A stretch of DNA of 64,000 nt, from assembly GCF_030817655.1 (NCBI RefSeq), contig NZ_JAUSZM010000003.1, positions 5,518,001 through 5,582,000 on the forward strand, read 5' to 3'. Each line of letters begins with the position of its first letter. Position 1 is the stretch's first letter. The notes below the pieces were generated by a model that was not told where the DNA came from, made no database searches, and was given only the letters and a program-made list of their open reading frames with translations. The DNA is from Streptomyces sp. V4I2. Lineage in GTDB: Bacteria > Actinomycetota > Actinomycetes > Streptomycetales > Streptomycetaceae. A program made the position numbers and the translations under genes. Of this stretch, positions 1-8,196 are shown in pieces.

Positions 1-295
1 CGTCGACGGGCGCTGCTCCCTTGGCTTCGTCCCCGTCCTGCTGGTTGCTGTCGACGATGTCCCACAACTCATTGTGCAGTTCGGCCAGTTGAGGTGTCTT
101 GATCGGTCCGAGGTTCGCGTGCCAGTCACGCCGTCGGCGGTCGTAATCGGCTCTTGCCGGCTCGCTCAAGGCGTTCAGCTGAGTCCGGTTCAGCGCCTCG
201 GGCTGGTCGCGGCGGGCAGCCTCGGCGAAGGCTTTAAAGTCTTCCTTCCTCGACAGGGCCAGGTTTCCCAGGTTCGGCAGACTGGCCGTACTCAC
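1..295 (-). CDS. TnsC/TniB-like transposition ATPase (partial, N-terminal 98 residues)
   Basis: Reading from a GTG at 295-293 the frame is open to the window edge. The product begins VSTASLPNLGNLALSRKED and contains DYDRRRRDWHANLGPIKTPQ, followed by a DSNQQDGDEAKGAAPVD segment. This resembles the N-terminal region of TniB/TnsC-type NTP-binding proteins just before their Walker A loop, which would lie outside the window. The GTG overlaps the tnsB TGA by 4 bp (GTGA), so translation is probably coupled. In Tn7-like systems this AAA+ protein links target selection to the TnsAB transposase. The assignment rests on gene order and on recognisable N-terminal sequence, as no ATPase motif is visible here. 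Confidence 0.6.
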   Translation of the reverse strand, partial: MSTASLPNLGNLALSRKEDFKAFAEAARRDQPEALNRTQLNALSEPARADYDRRRRDWHANLGPIKTPQLAELHNELWDIVDSNQQDGDEAKGAAPVD

Positions 296-2417
296 ACGTC
301 CTCCAGGGCGTCCGCGTAGAAGTCACTCTCCTGGGCGAGGTCTTCGAGGTCGGCCTCGTCGTCATCGCCCGTCTCAGTCACCGGCTCCCGGGCTTCGGCC
401 TCTGCCGGTCCGTCGTCCTGGCCCAGGGATTTGCGTACCGACAGAAGAGAGACGACCGCCTCCTGCTCGGTGTCGGGGAGGTCGATGGCGGCCTGTTCGC
501 GCGAGAGCCGCAAGGCCATGCGCGGTTCGGCGAGCGTGGTGCCCAGCCCGAGATTCCAGCGTTCCAGCAGATCGGCGACGGCGAGCCGGTCGTCGGGGTA
601 GGGGTATTTCGCGGCGGCCAGCTTCCGGGCGAAAGCCAGCGCGTCCTCACTCAGCGGCATCCGCGCCGACAGCGCGTGTTCCCAGGTCAGCGCCTGCCAG
701 TGATGATCAAACTCGCGGAAGTAGATGCGGGTGATGTCGTCGGGGTCGACCTGGAACGGCCAGCCGTTCTTCACCGGGCTGTCGTAGGGACTGCGGATGC
801 CGGGATCGGGCAGGCCCCGGCCGCTGTAGCGACGGCGACCGATCTCAACACCGTAGTGCTGGATCGTGCGCCACTCGGTCTTCAGGAACTCGAAAGCGAG
901 GTCCCGGTCCCGCGGAACTTCGATGTATCCGGCCCTGGCCATGCCGTACTCGAACATCTTCGCCGGGGACATCCGCAGCCCCGGCAGACCCGGATCGACC
1001 AGACTGGAGTGCGGCCGGCAGTGGTAGACCGTCGCGGTCCACTCCCGGATGATCGCCTCCAACTCGTCGAGGAAGAAGAACGCGTCGTCCTCCGGGCTCT
1101 CGCCCCGAGAGTGGATGTCGGGGCCCTTGTAGCCGGGCAGGGCCTGCAGCAGGCCCTCGCGCAGGCTGCGGAAATAGCGCTCAACCGGCCCTTTGTCCCA
1201 GCCCGTTCGCAGCCTCGCTGGTTGGATCGAAATGCCCATCCGCCGGCAGACGCTCGTCAGATGCTCCGAGACGTAGACCTTGCCGTGGTCCACCACCAGC
1301 GTCTCGGGTACCAGGGGCGGCGAGGCGAGCCCCGGCCCGGTGGCGCCCTCGACATCGACGAGGACGGTGCGGGGGATGCCGTGCTCGGGCCAGACTGCGT
1401 GCCGCGGCCAGTCCCGCCCCGCCGGCCTCGGCCGAAACGACTGGAAAAGCACCGCGCTGACATCCACCGCCTTCGTCGAGACCGGAGTGAGCCGGATCAC
1501 GGTGATGCAGCGGGCGTACCAATCCATCCCGACACTCAGCTCGGCCTGAACCCACTTCAGCGTCAGCGGGTCGAACGCGAAGACGTCCAACCGCGTGGTG
1601 TCCATCAGCAGGTACTCACCCGGCCTCGTCGGCCGCAACTTGCCGTAGGGGCCCTCCGGGCGGCCGGCGATGTCCCGGTTCCGCTTCGTACTCAGCCGGA
1701 ACAGCGGATGCCGACGCTCCAGAGCCCCAGGATCCGAAACTCCGTCGCCCGGCTCGGCTGCGGCACCACATCCGGACCGAACCGCGCAGTCACCCTGGCC
1801 CGCGTGCGCTCGATCACCAGCGTCCGCGATGGCCGTGACTGGTCGGTGTGCTCGACCATCACTTCCAGCGCGATCTCCACCCAGCGACGGTCTGCTGACG
1901 CCGCGGAACCGCTGGCGTGTCCCTTCCTGGGAGCCAGACCGGCCTCGCCATGTTCACGGAACAGGCTCACCCACCGTCTCACCGACCGTGCGCCGACACC
2001 CAGTTCGGCCGCCTTCGCCGCGTACTTCGCCTCCAACGCCTATCCGGGCGCGTACTCAGGGCGGGGCTCTCCCTCGCGCGCGAGCTCCTGGCACCCGGAG
2101 CGGTAACCCGAGAGGACTTCACAGACATGCTCAGCACGATCCAGAAGGACGTATCGCTCATCCTCACGCAGTTGTCCCAGCACCACCGAGGCGATCTCCT
2201 CGACGTCGTCGGCCGAGGGTTCGGCCTGCTCGGGGATCACCTCCGCGCGGTCGGTAAACAGCAGTTCCTTCAGCGTCAGTCGACGTACTCGGCCCAGGCC
2301 GTCCTTCAGGACCACCTCGTTGCCTGAAGTCGTTGCGGCCAGCTCGACCACCTCGACGGTCTCCCCGTCGTAGCGGAATCGCGTACCTGCTCCGATGCGG
2401 GCTCCGCCACCGCTCAT
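292..2417 (-). pseudogene. tnsB: TnsB/Mu-type DDE transposase, broken by an amber codon and a frameshift
   Basis: The gene would encode about 708 residues from the ATG at 2417-2415, which overlaps the tnsA stop by 4 bp. The first 125 residues are in frame, then a TAG at 2042-2040 interrupts. Reading past it in the same frame gives a helix-turn-helix segment (KAAELGVGARSVRRWVSLF). Near 1725 the frame shifts; one missing base in CTGGGGCTCTGG would explain it, because the next frame continues as LERRHPLFRLSTKRNRD. The last frame (about 1725-292) keeps the DDE triad: D in LLMDTTRLD, D in LVVDHGKVYV and E in PVERYFRSL. It then continues into a Mu-transposase C-terminal region. Two separate lesions argue for real decay rather than one sequencing error. 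Confidence 0.8.
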
Positions 2418-3190
2418 GCCGCCCTCCTCAACACCCGGGAAGGCCGCAGAGGTTCGGTCAGATCCGTGTGCAGCTCGTGAGTCCACAACAGGTGATGGAT
2501 TGCAGCCCGCACCGACAGCTCGGACCGTTCGGGCAAGAGCCTCGCCGCCTGTCCCAGAGGGACACCATCCAGGGCGGTGCGATGCAACTCATCCAGGAGC
2601 TCCGGCGCGAACAACCACGCACGACGGTAGCCAGCCAGGAAGCGGACATTCTCCAGCTCTGCCTCCCGCGGCTCGCTCCAGACTTCGTAGCGCCACCCTC
2701 GCGACTCCACCGCCTGACGGGTCCACGCGAACGTGAAAGCCACCACCGGGTCAGACAACCGTCGGCGCGGCTTGACGTCCATTACCATCGGGCCGTGCCC
2801 GGTGAGGAGCAAGAAGTCCGGGATGTGCTTGCGGAGCTGCCCCTCAACCTCGGCCTTCAGCAGGAACGGCTGGGCCACGATGCCGTGCACCACGGGATCG
2901 AAATCGGCGAACAACAGCCGTGCGAGCTCCAGACGCGACTCGTAGATCACGTGATCCCGCGTCGTCGCCGCCCAGTAGGTGCCGGAATAGTGCTTCTGCC
3001 CCTTGTACCAGCGGAACGTCCGCCACGGGGCAGCCGATCCCAGAAGATCAGCCGATACTGCCAACCACGCCTGGTCTTCAAGGACTTCACTGCCACGACG
3101 GCGAACGCTGACTGTGACCGTGCCACCATCCATGGCGTACCCCCAGCTCAGGCCCTCGCACGAGAACCACGCTGCTGAGCGACTGCCCAT
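2414..3190 (-). CDS. tnsA: TnsA-like transposon endonuclease
   Basis: The 258-residue protein has the TnsA-type restriction-fold catalytic residues: an acidic residue in YESRLELARLLFADFD (E84 or E88), D125 in KHIPDFLLL and K140 in MVMDVKPRRR. In Tn7 this subunit cuts the 5-prime strands at the transposon ends, which allows cut-and-paste movement together with TnsB. The frame is intact, in contrast to the adjacent tnsB. The ATG at 3190 has no clear ribosome-binding site. An alternative ATG at 3133 (MDGGTVTVSV) would remove 19 residues and is equally plausible. The gene is the first of the operon; its upstream region holds the candidate transposon end. Confidence 0.8.
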   Translation of the reverse strand: MGSRSAAWFSCEGLSWGYAMDGGTVTVSVRRRGSEVLEDQAWLAVSADLLGSAAPWRTFRWYKGQKHYSGTYWAATTRDHVIYESRLELARLLFADFDPVVHGIVAQPFLLKAEVEGQLRKHIPDFLLLTGHGPMVMDVKPRRRLSDPVVAFTFAWTRQAVESRGWRYEVWSEPREAELENVRFLAGYRRAWLFAPELLDELHRTALDGVPLGQAARLLPERSELSVRAAIHHLLWTHELHTDLTEPLRPSRVLRRAA

Positions 3191-3245
3191 GGAAAGCTCG
3201 GGTCACGAACGGCTCACTCCAACGAGTGCATACCTTGACCAGGCG

Positions 3246-3321
3246 ATCTCAGATTCATGGCCACTCGGCCAGCACTTGGCCACCAGTCATGAGATTCGGC
3301 CACGAAATCTGAGACCCTACA
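3246..3321 (-). repeat. Candidate Tn7-like transposon right end with repeated TnsB-site-like motifs
   Basis: Read on the minus strand from 3321, the sequence starts TGTAGGGTCTCAGATTTCG. A motif around GTGGCC plus GAATCT occurs twice: GTGGCCGAATCTCATGA and GTGGCCATGAATCTGAGA. TCTCAGATT (3247-3255) and AATCTGAGA (3305-3313) form an inverted pair. Multiple related sites next to a TGT terminus match the known architecture of Tn7-family ends, but no footprint or second end is available to confirm it. Confidence 0.5.
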
Positions 3322-3331
3322 AGGGGGCTGA

Positions 3332-4810
3332 TCAGGTCTGCGCCATGTCCACGAACCTCGAGTAGTGGCCCTGGAAGGCGACAGTGATCGTCGCCGTCGG
3401 GCCGTTACGGTGCTTGGCCACGATCAGGTCGGCCTCGCCCGCACGCGGGGACTCCTTCTCGTAGGCGTCCTCGCGGTGCAGCAGGATGACCATGTCGGCG
3501 TCCTGCTCGATGGAACCGGACTCACGCAGGTCGGAGACCATGGGCTTCTTGTCCGTGCGCTGCTCGGGACCACGGTTCAGCTGGGAGAGCGCGATGACCG
3601 GCACCTCCAGCTCCTTGGCCAGCAGCTTGAGGTTTCGGGACATGTCCGAGACCTCCTGCTGACGGTTCTCGGCGCGCTTCGAGCCACCGGACTGCATCAG
3701 CTGGAGATAGTCGATGACGACCAGCCTGATGTCGTTGCGCTGCTTGAGCCGGCGGCACTTGGCACGGATCTCCATCATCGACAGGTTCGGGGAGTCGTCA
3801 ATGAAGAGCGGCGCAGCCGAGACATCCGGCATCCGCCGGGCAAGGCGCGTCCAGTCCTCGTCGGTCATCGTGCCGGATCTCATGTGGTGCAGGGCGACGC
3901 GTGCCTCGGCGGACAGCAGACGCATCGCGATCTCGTTGCGGCCCATCTCGAGGGAGAAGATGACACTGGGCAGGTTGTTCTTGATCGACGCGGCCCGCGC
4001 GAAGTCCAGTGCGAGCGTGGACTTACCCATGGCGGGACGGGCGGCGATGACAATCATCTGGCCCGGGTGCAGGCCGTTGGTGAGCGAGTCGAAGTCGGTG
4101 AAGCCGGTGGGCACGCCGGTCATCTCGCCGCTGCGCGAGCCGATCGCCTCGATCTCGTCGAGTGCGCCCTCCATGATGTCGCCGAGTGGCAGATAGTCCT
4201 CGCTGGTGCGCTGCTCGGTGACCGCGTAGATCTCCGCCTGGGCCCGGTTGACGATCTCGTCGACGTCGTCGTCGGCCGCGTACCCCATCTGTGTGATGCG
4301 GGTACCGGCCTCGACCAGGCGGCGCAGGACGGCGCGCTCGTGAACGATCTCCGCGTAGTACTCGGCGTTCGCCGCCGTCGGCACGGTCTGGACGAGCGTG
4401 TGCAGATACGACGCCCCGCCGACCTTGTTGATCTCGCCGCGCTTGGTGAGCTCGGCGGCGATCGTGATCGGGTCGGCCGGCTCGCCCTTGGCGTAGACGT
4501 CGAGGATCGCCTGGTAGATCGTCTCGTGCGCGGGCTTGTAGAAGTCGTGGCCCTTGAGGACCTCGACGACATCGGCGATGGCGTCCTTCGACAGGAGCAT
4601 GCCGCCGAGCACGGACTGTTCGGCGTCGAGGTCCTGCGGCGGAACGCGCTCGAAGGACGATCCTCCGCCCTCCCAAGCGCCGTTCTCCCTGCCTCGGTCG
4701 TGCTGCTCGTCGCGGCCCCGGGCTCCGTCGCCGCGCCGGCGGGAGGTGGGCAGACGATCACTGGGACCGCTGTCGGCCCAGGGGTCGTCCAAGGGCTCGG
4801 AAATACTCAC
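3332..4810 (-). CDS. dnaB: Replicative DNA helicase DnaB
   Basis: The 492-residue hexameric helicase unwinds DNA at the fork. The N-terminal helicase/primase-binding domain starts around residue 55 (PPQDLDAEQSVLGGML). The RecA-like domain carries Walker A RPAMGKST (258-265), the SLEM glutamate (286-289) and Walker B VVIDYLQ (364-370). There is no intein. The GTG start at 4810 follows GGAGGAGG at a good distance and gives VSISEPLDD. The same frame stays open upstream to 5191, but that extension is low-complexity and lies in a probable regulatory region, so it was rejected. The gene ends ten bases from the candidate transposon terminus. A DciA-type loader gene lies at 44537 in this window. Confidence 0.97.
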   Translation of the reverse strand: MSISEPLDDPWADSGPSDRLPTSRRRGDGARGRDEQHDRGRENGAWEGGGSSFERVPPQDLDAEQSVLGGMLLSKDAIADVVEVLKGHDFYKPAHETIYQAILDVYAKGEPADPITIAAELTKRGEINKVGGASYLHTLVQTVPTAANAEYYAEIVHERAVLRRLVEAGTRITQMGYAADDDVDEIVNRAQAEIYAVTEQRTSEDYLPLGDIMEGALDEIEAIGSRSGEMTGVPTGFTDFDSLTNGLHPGQMIVIAARPAMGKSTLALDFARAASIKNNLPSVIFSLEMGRNEIAMRLLSAEARVALHHMRSGTMTDEDWTRLARRMPDVSAAPLFIDDSPNLSMMEIRAKCRRLKQRNDIRLVVIDYLQLMQSGGSKRAENRQQEVSDMSRNLKLLAKELEVPVIALSQLNRGPEQRTDKKPMVSDLRESGSIEQDADMVILLHREDAYEKESPRAGEADLIVAKHRNGPTATITVAFQGHYSRFVDMAQT

Positions 4811-5269
4811 CGAGCCACCTCCTCCCGTCCGCAGAGCGGACCTAGCCGTGCCCCTCTTTTCTACGGCACGGCACTGACAAATGAGACGCCCAACTCCGGT
4901 TCTGGAGCGTCGGTTTTGTCGTGATTTCCAAGCCGACGAACGGAGCGGGCGCCGGTCCACCGTAGGCCCGCGGGCACCGTCAGCCAATCTGGTTATCCAC
5001 AGGCCATGTGGACGACGGCCCGGATGCTGTGGAGAACTCCACAAAACCTGTGCACGACCCGGTGGACAGCCCTGTGAACAAGCCTCGCGTTCTCTCGCGC
5101 CACCTACTCCGACCTGCTCTTTTCCCGTCCACCGGCTGTGTAGAAGAAAAACTTTCCCGGTCGGGCCAAGATCACATCGACCGGTGCTCACAAGTGCGCA
5201 TCACAAGAGACTAGGTAAGGGTCAGAGAGACATTGCATCTCTTACCTGTGGACGATTAGATTGGTGGTC
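4811..5269. promoter_or_regulatory. dnaB-MATE divergent intergenic region with DnaA-box-like sites
   Basis: This 459-bp region separates two divergent genes and holds no convincing gene. It contains TTATCCACA at 4993-5001 and, on the minus strand, TCGTCCACA at 5007-5015, TTCTCCACA at 5028-5036 and TCGTCCACA at 5247-5255. The Streptomyces DnaA-box consensus is close to TTGTCCACA. The first site is a perfect match to the general bacterial box; the others have one or two differences. The cluster may let DnaA influence dnaB transcription or may titrate DnaA. Confidence 0.5.
5233..5262 (+). promoter_or_regulatory. Candidate promoter of a leaderless MATE gene
   Basis: TTGCAT (5233-5238) and TAGATT (5257-5262) are separated by 18 bp. 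This would place the transcription start at about 5269-5270, at the ATG of the MATE gene. No ribosome-binding site precedes that ATG, so a leaderless transcript is likely. A DnaA-box-like site (5247-5255) lies in the spacer. Confidence 0.4.
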
Positions 5270-6607
5270 ATGACACAGGCTCGCGCGCCCCTCAAGGCCG
5301 CCCGACGTCGGCACGACCGAGAGATCGTCGCGCTGGCCTTCCCGGCCTTCGGCGCCCTCGTCGCCGAGCCCCTCTTTGTCATGGCCGACAGCGCGATCGT
5401 GGGCCATCTCGGCACAGCCCAACTCGCCGGACTCGGCGTCGCCTCGGCCCTCCTCATGACTGCCGTCAGCATCTTCGTCTTCCTCGCCTACGCCACCACG
5501 GCCGCCGTCGCTCGGCGCGTCGGTGCGGATGATCTACAGGCCGCCATACGCCAAGGCATGGACGGCATCTGGCTGGCGCTGCTGCTCGGTGCCGTCGTCA
5601 TAGCCGTCGTGCTGCCCACGGCGCCGGCCGTTGTGGAGCTCTTCGGCGCCTCCGACACCGCCGCCCCGTATGCGACCACGTATCTACGGATCTCGGCCCT
5701 GGGTATTCCGGCCATGCTCGTCGTGCTCGCCGCCACCGGCGTCCTGCGCGGGCTACAGGACACGAAGACCCCCCTGTACGTCGCCATCGCAGGTTTCGTC
5801 GCCAACGCCGTCCTCAATGTGGGCCTCGTCTACGGGGCCGATCTCGGCATCGCGGGCTCCGCCTGGGGCACAGTCATCGCTCAATGCGGCATGGCCGCCG
5901 CCTATCTCGTGGTGGTGGTCCGTGGCGCCCGTCGGCACGGCGCTTCTCTGCGCCCCGACGCCGCCGGGATCCGGGCCTCCGCGCAGGCCGGCGTACCTCT
6001 GCTGGTCCGCACGCTCTCCCTGCGGGCGATCCTGATGATCGCCACCGCTGTGGCGGCCCGCCTGGGCGACGCCGACATCGCGGCACACCAGATCATCCTG
6101 TCGCTGTGGAGCCTGCTCGCCTTCGCGCTCGATGCCATCGCCATCGCCGGACAGGCCATCATCGGCCGCTATCTCGGCGCCGGCGACCCGGAGGGGGCCC
6201 GTAACGTCTGTCGTCGCATGGTGCAGTGGGGCTTCGCCGTCGGCATCGCGCTCGGCGTCCTGGTCGTGATCAGCCGCCCGGTGTTCCTGCCGCTGTTTAC
6301 CAGCGACTCCGTGGTGAAGGATGCCGCCCTGCCCGCTCTGATGATCGTCGCCCTCTCACAACCGATCTGCGGCGTCGTCTTCGTCCTTGACGGAGTCCTG
6401 ATGGGCGCGGGCGATGGCCCGTACCTGGCGTGGGCGATGCTGGTCACCCTGGCTGTGTTCATCCCGGCCGCCTTCCTTGTTCCCGCACTCGGTGGCGGGC
6501 TCACGGCGCTCTGGGCAGCCATGACGCTGATGATGACCGTGCGGATGCTGACGTTGTGGCTGCGAGCCCGATCCGGGCGCTGGCTGGTGACGGGTGCGAC
6601 GCGCTGA
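5270..6607 (+). CDS. MATE-family efflux transporter (DinF-like)
   Basis: The 445-residue integral membrane protein has about twelve hydrophobic segments in two related halves. It opens with the MATE-type REIVALAFPAFGALVAEPLF and an early DSAIVGHLG signature. Such transporters export drugs or metabolites using Na+ or H+ gradients; the substrate here is unknown. In-frame TTG (5261) and GTG (5264) lie just upstream, but the ATG at 5270 fits the candidate promoter and the expected MTQA start. The gene stands alone on the plus strand between dnaB and rplI and is followed by two parS sites and a strong terminator. Confidence 0.88.
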   Translation: MTQARAPLKAARRRHDREIVALAFPAFGALVAEPLFVMADSAIVGHLGTAQLAGLGVASALLMTAVSIFVFLAYATTAAVARRVGADDLQAAIRQGMDGIWLALLLGAVVIAVVLPTAPAVVELFGASDTAAPYATTYLRISALGIPAMLVVLAATGVLRGLQDTKTPLYVAIAGFVANAVLNVGLVYGADLGIAGSAWGTVIAQCGMAAAYLVVVVRGARRHGASLRPDAAGIRASAQAGVPLLVRTLSLRAILMIATAVAARLGDADIAAHQIILSLWSLLAFALDAIAIAGQAIIGRYLGAGDPEGARNVCRRMVQWGFAVGIALGVLVVISRPVFLPLFTSDSVVKDAALPALMIVALSQPICGVVFVLDGVLMGAGDGPYLAWAMLVTLAVFIPAAFLVPALGGGLTALWAAMTLMMTVRMLTLWLRARSGRWLVTGATR

Positions 6608-6626
6608 CCGCTTGAACGCGCCGACC

Positions 6627-6640
6627 GTTTCACGTGAAAC
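6627..6640. other. parS site (ParB-binding centromere element)
   Basis: Perfect 14-bp palindrome GTTTCACGTGAAAC, matching the core of the Streptomyces parS consensus. It is the first of two tandem copies 18 bp apart, located between the MATE stop codon and its terminator. Confidence 0.9.
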
Positions 6641-6644
6641 CAGC

Positions 6645-6658
6645 GTTTCACGTGAAAC
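6645..6658. other. parS site (second of a tandem pair)
   Basis: Perfect GTTTCACGTGAAAC, start-to-start distance 18 bp from the copy at 6627. The pair lies between convergent genes, where ParB binding would not hinder transcription initiation. Confidence 0.9.
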
Positions 6659-6685
6659 ATGAACTCCAGCGCCGGTCTCAGGCAC

Positions 6686-6726
6686 AGGGAAGGGGCCGCA
6701 CCCCGTCGGGGTGCGGCCCCTTCCCT
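6686..6726. terminator. Bidirectional terminator between MATE gene and rplI
   Basis: A perfect 19-bp stem (6686-6704 with 6708-6726) closes a 3-base GTC loop. The flanking genes converge here, so it can stop transcription from both sides. Confidence 0.85.
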
Positions 6727-6751
6727 CAGCAATTCGTGCCGAGCGCAGCGA

Positions 6752-7198
6752 TCAGGCCGCGACGACCTCGAGGTTGACCTTGGCGGCAACCTCGGGGTGC
6801 AGACGCACAGACGTCTCGTGAGCGCCCAGCGTCTTGATCGGCGCGCCCAGCTCGATGCGGCGCTTGTCGACCTCGGGGCCACCGGAAGCCTTGATCGCGG
6901 AAGCGATGTCGGCCGGGGTGACGGAACCGAAGAGACGACCGGCGTCGCCGGAGCGGACGGCCAGACGGACCTTGACGCCCTCGAGCCGGGCCTTCACAGC
7001 GTTGGCCTGCTCGATGGTCTGGATCTCGTGGATCTTGCGAGCGCGACGAATCTGCTCGACGTCCTTCTCGCCACCCTTGGTCCAACGGATCGCAAAGTTC
7101 CGCGGGATCAGGTAGTTGCGAGCATAACCGTCCTTGACGTCAACGACGTCGCCCGCGGCACCGAGGCCGGAGACCTCGTGGGTGAGGATGATCTTCAT
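6752..7198 (-). CDS. rplI: 50S ribosomal protein L9
   Basis: The 148-residue protein begins MKIILTHEVSGLGAAGDVV and contains the L9 signature around VKDGYARNYLIPRNFA, followed by the long connecting helix and a C-terminal domain. It binds 23S rRNA near the L1 region of the large subunit. It is the last gene of the rpsF-ssb-rpsR-rplI operon, 18 bp after rpsR, and ends before the strong terminator at 6686-6726. Length and sequence are normal for the family. Confidence 0.97.
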   Translation of the reverse strand: MKIILTHEVSGLGAAGDVVDVKDGYARNYLIPRNFAIRWTKGGEKDVEQIRRARKIHEIQTIEQANAVKARLEGVKVRLAVRSGDAGRLFGSVTPADIASAIKASGGPEVDKRRIELGAPIKTLGAHETSVRLHPEVAAKVNLEVVAA

Positions 7199-7216
7199 CT
7201 TTCGGTCACCCTTCCC

Positions 7217-7453
7217 TTATCGCGCGGTGGAGGTGTAGGGCAGCAGCGCCATCTCACGGCTGTTCTTCACAGCCGTGGCGACGTCACGCTGGTGCTGCGT
7301 GCAGTTGCCGGTCACGCGGCGGGCACGGATCTTGCCGCGGTCGGAAATGAACTTCCGCAGCATGTTCGTGTCCTTGTAGTCCACGTACGTGACCTTGTCC
7401 TTGCAGAAAGCGCAGACCTTCTTCTTCGGCTTGCGCACAGGCGGCTTCGCCAT
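7217..7453 (-). CDS. rpsR: 30S ribosomal protein S18
   Basis: The 78-residue protein contains the S18 core (KDTNMLRKFISDRGKIRARR, then VTGNCTQHQRDVATAVKNSR). The N-terminal KKKVCAFCKD keeps CxxC cysteines that can bind zinc, although only part of a C4 set is evident. S18 pairs with S6, which is encoded by rpsF at the start of this operon, on the platform of the small subunit. Spacing to ssb is about 57 bp. Confidence 0.96.
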   Translation of the reverse strand: MAKPPVRKPKKKVCAFCKDKVTYVDYKDTNMLRKFISDRGKIRARRVTGNCTQHQRDVATAVKNSREMALLPYTSTAR

Positions 7454-7510
7454 GGTGTATCTCCTGTGTGATCAAGAAGTGTGGGTACGACCCACCCTCG
7501 GCCCGAAGGC

Positions 7511-8119
7511 CTAGAAGGGGGGCTCGTCCGAGTAGCCGCCGCCAGCGCCACCGCTGGCGCCGCCGGAGTTTCCACCCCAGCCGCCGCCACCGCCGCCGCC
7601 CTGGTTGCCACCGGCGGGAGCGCCGGTCGCCCACGGGTCGTCGGCCGGAGCCGCGCCGCCGCCCTGCTGACCGCCGCCGGGGCTTCCACCCCAGCCGCCG
7701 CCACCTTGGGCGCCACCGCCACCGCCGCCGCCGTAACCACCCTGGCCACCACGGCCGGCGGTCTTGGTGACCTTGGCCGTGGCACTGCGCAGACTGGCGC
7801 CGACTTCCTCGACGTCCAGCTCGTAGACCGTGCGCTTGACGCCCTCACGGTCCTCGTAGGACCGCTGCTTCAACCGGCCCTGCACGATGACGCGCATGCC
7901 TCGCTGGAGCGACTCGGCGACGTTCTCAGCCGCCTGACGCCAGACCGAGCAGGTCAGGAACAGGCTCTCGCCGTCCTTCCACTCGTTCGTCTGGCGGTCG
8001 AAGGTGCGGGGGGTGGACGCGACACGGAACTTCGCGACCGCCGCACCGGAAGGGGTGAAGCGCAGCTCGGGGTCGTCGACAAGATTGCCGACGACCGTGA
8101 TGACGGTCTCGCCTGCCAT
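7511..8119 (-). CDS. ssb: Single-stranded DNA-binding protein
   Basis: The 202-residue protein has an N-terminal OB fold (MAGETVITVVGNLVDDPELR to about residue 112), then a glycine-rich disordered linker of about 80 residues. It ends in the acidic tip SDEPPF, which recruits partner proteins. The tetramer coats single-stranded DNA at forks and during repair. Its place between rpsF and rpsR is the conserved bacterial arrangement that ties SSB supply to growth rate. The repeated GGxGG codons give the DNA a low-complexity appearance at 7520-7740. Confidence 0.97.
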   Translation of the reverse strand: MAGETVITVVGNLVDDPELRFTPSGAAVAKFRVASTPRTFDRQTNEWKDGESLFLTCSVWRQAAENVAESLQRGMRVIVQGRLKQRSYEDREGVKRTVYELDVEEVGASLRSATAKVTKTAGRGGQGGYGGGGGGGAQGGGGWGGSPGGGQQGGGAAPADDPWATGAPAGGNQGGGGGGGWGGNSGGASGGAGGGYSDEPPF

Positions 8120-8196
8120 GGGGGAACCTCTCGGCGGGTTTGCTGCTGGCTGCTAGTGCTGCTACTCGAATCCCGAGATCAGCTGAGCGAAAGAGC

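Larger units (their letters stand above)
1..3321 (-). mobile_element. Tn7-like transposon (partial, decayed), right part
   Basis: Three consecutive minus-strand genes encode a TnsA-like endonuclease, a TnsB/Mu-type DDE transposase (broken) and the start of a TnsC/TniB-type ATPase. The coding frames overlap by 4 bp at each junction, the usual core operon of Tn7-like elements. The candidate terminus is at 3321, where the minus strand begins TGTAGGG; Tn7-type ends begin with TGT. Beyond it only ten bases remain before the dnaB stop codon. The left part of the element, including any TniQ/TnsD target selector and the other end, lies outside the window. The operon assignment is secure; the exact terminus is inferred. 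Confidence 0.75.

Noticed and set aside
3332..4810. Intein in DnaB
   Set aside because: The length is 492 residues and Walker A, Walker B and C-terminal segments are continuous, so no insert is present.
4811..5191. N-terminal extension of DnaB by 127 residues
   Set aside because: The extension is low-complexity, covers DnaA-box-like sites, and a good ribosome-binding site precedes the GTG at 4810.
7520..7740. Low-complexity repeat in the ssb region as a possible regulatory repeat
   Set aside because: It is fully explained by the glycine-rich linker codons of SSB.
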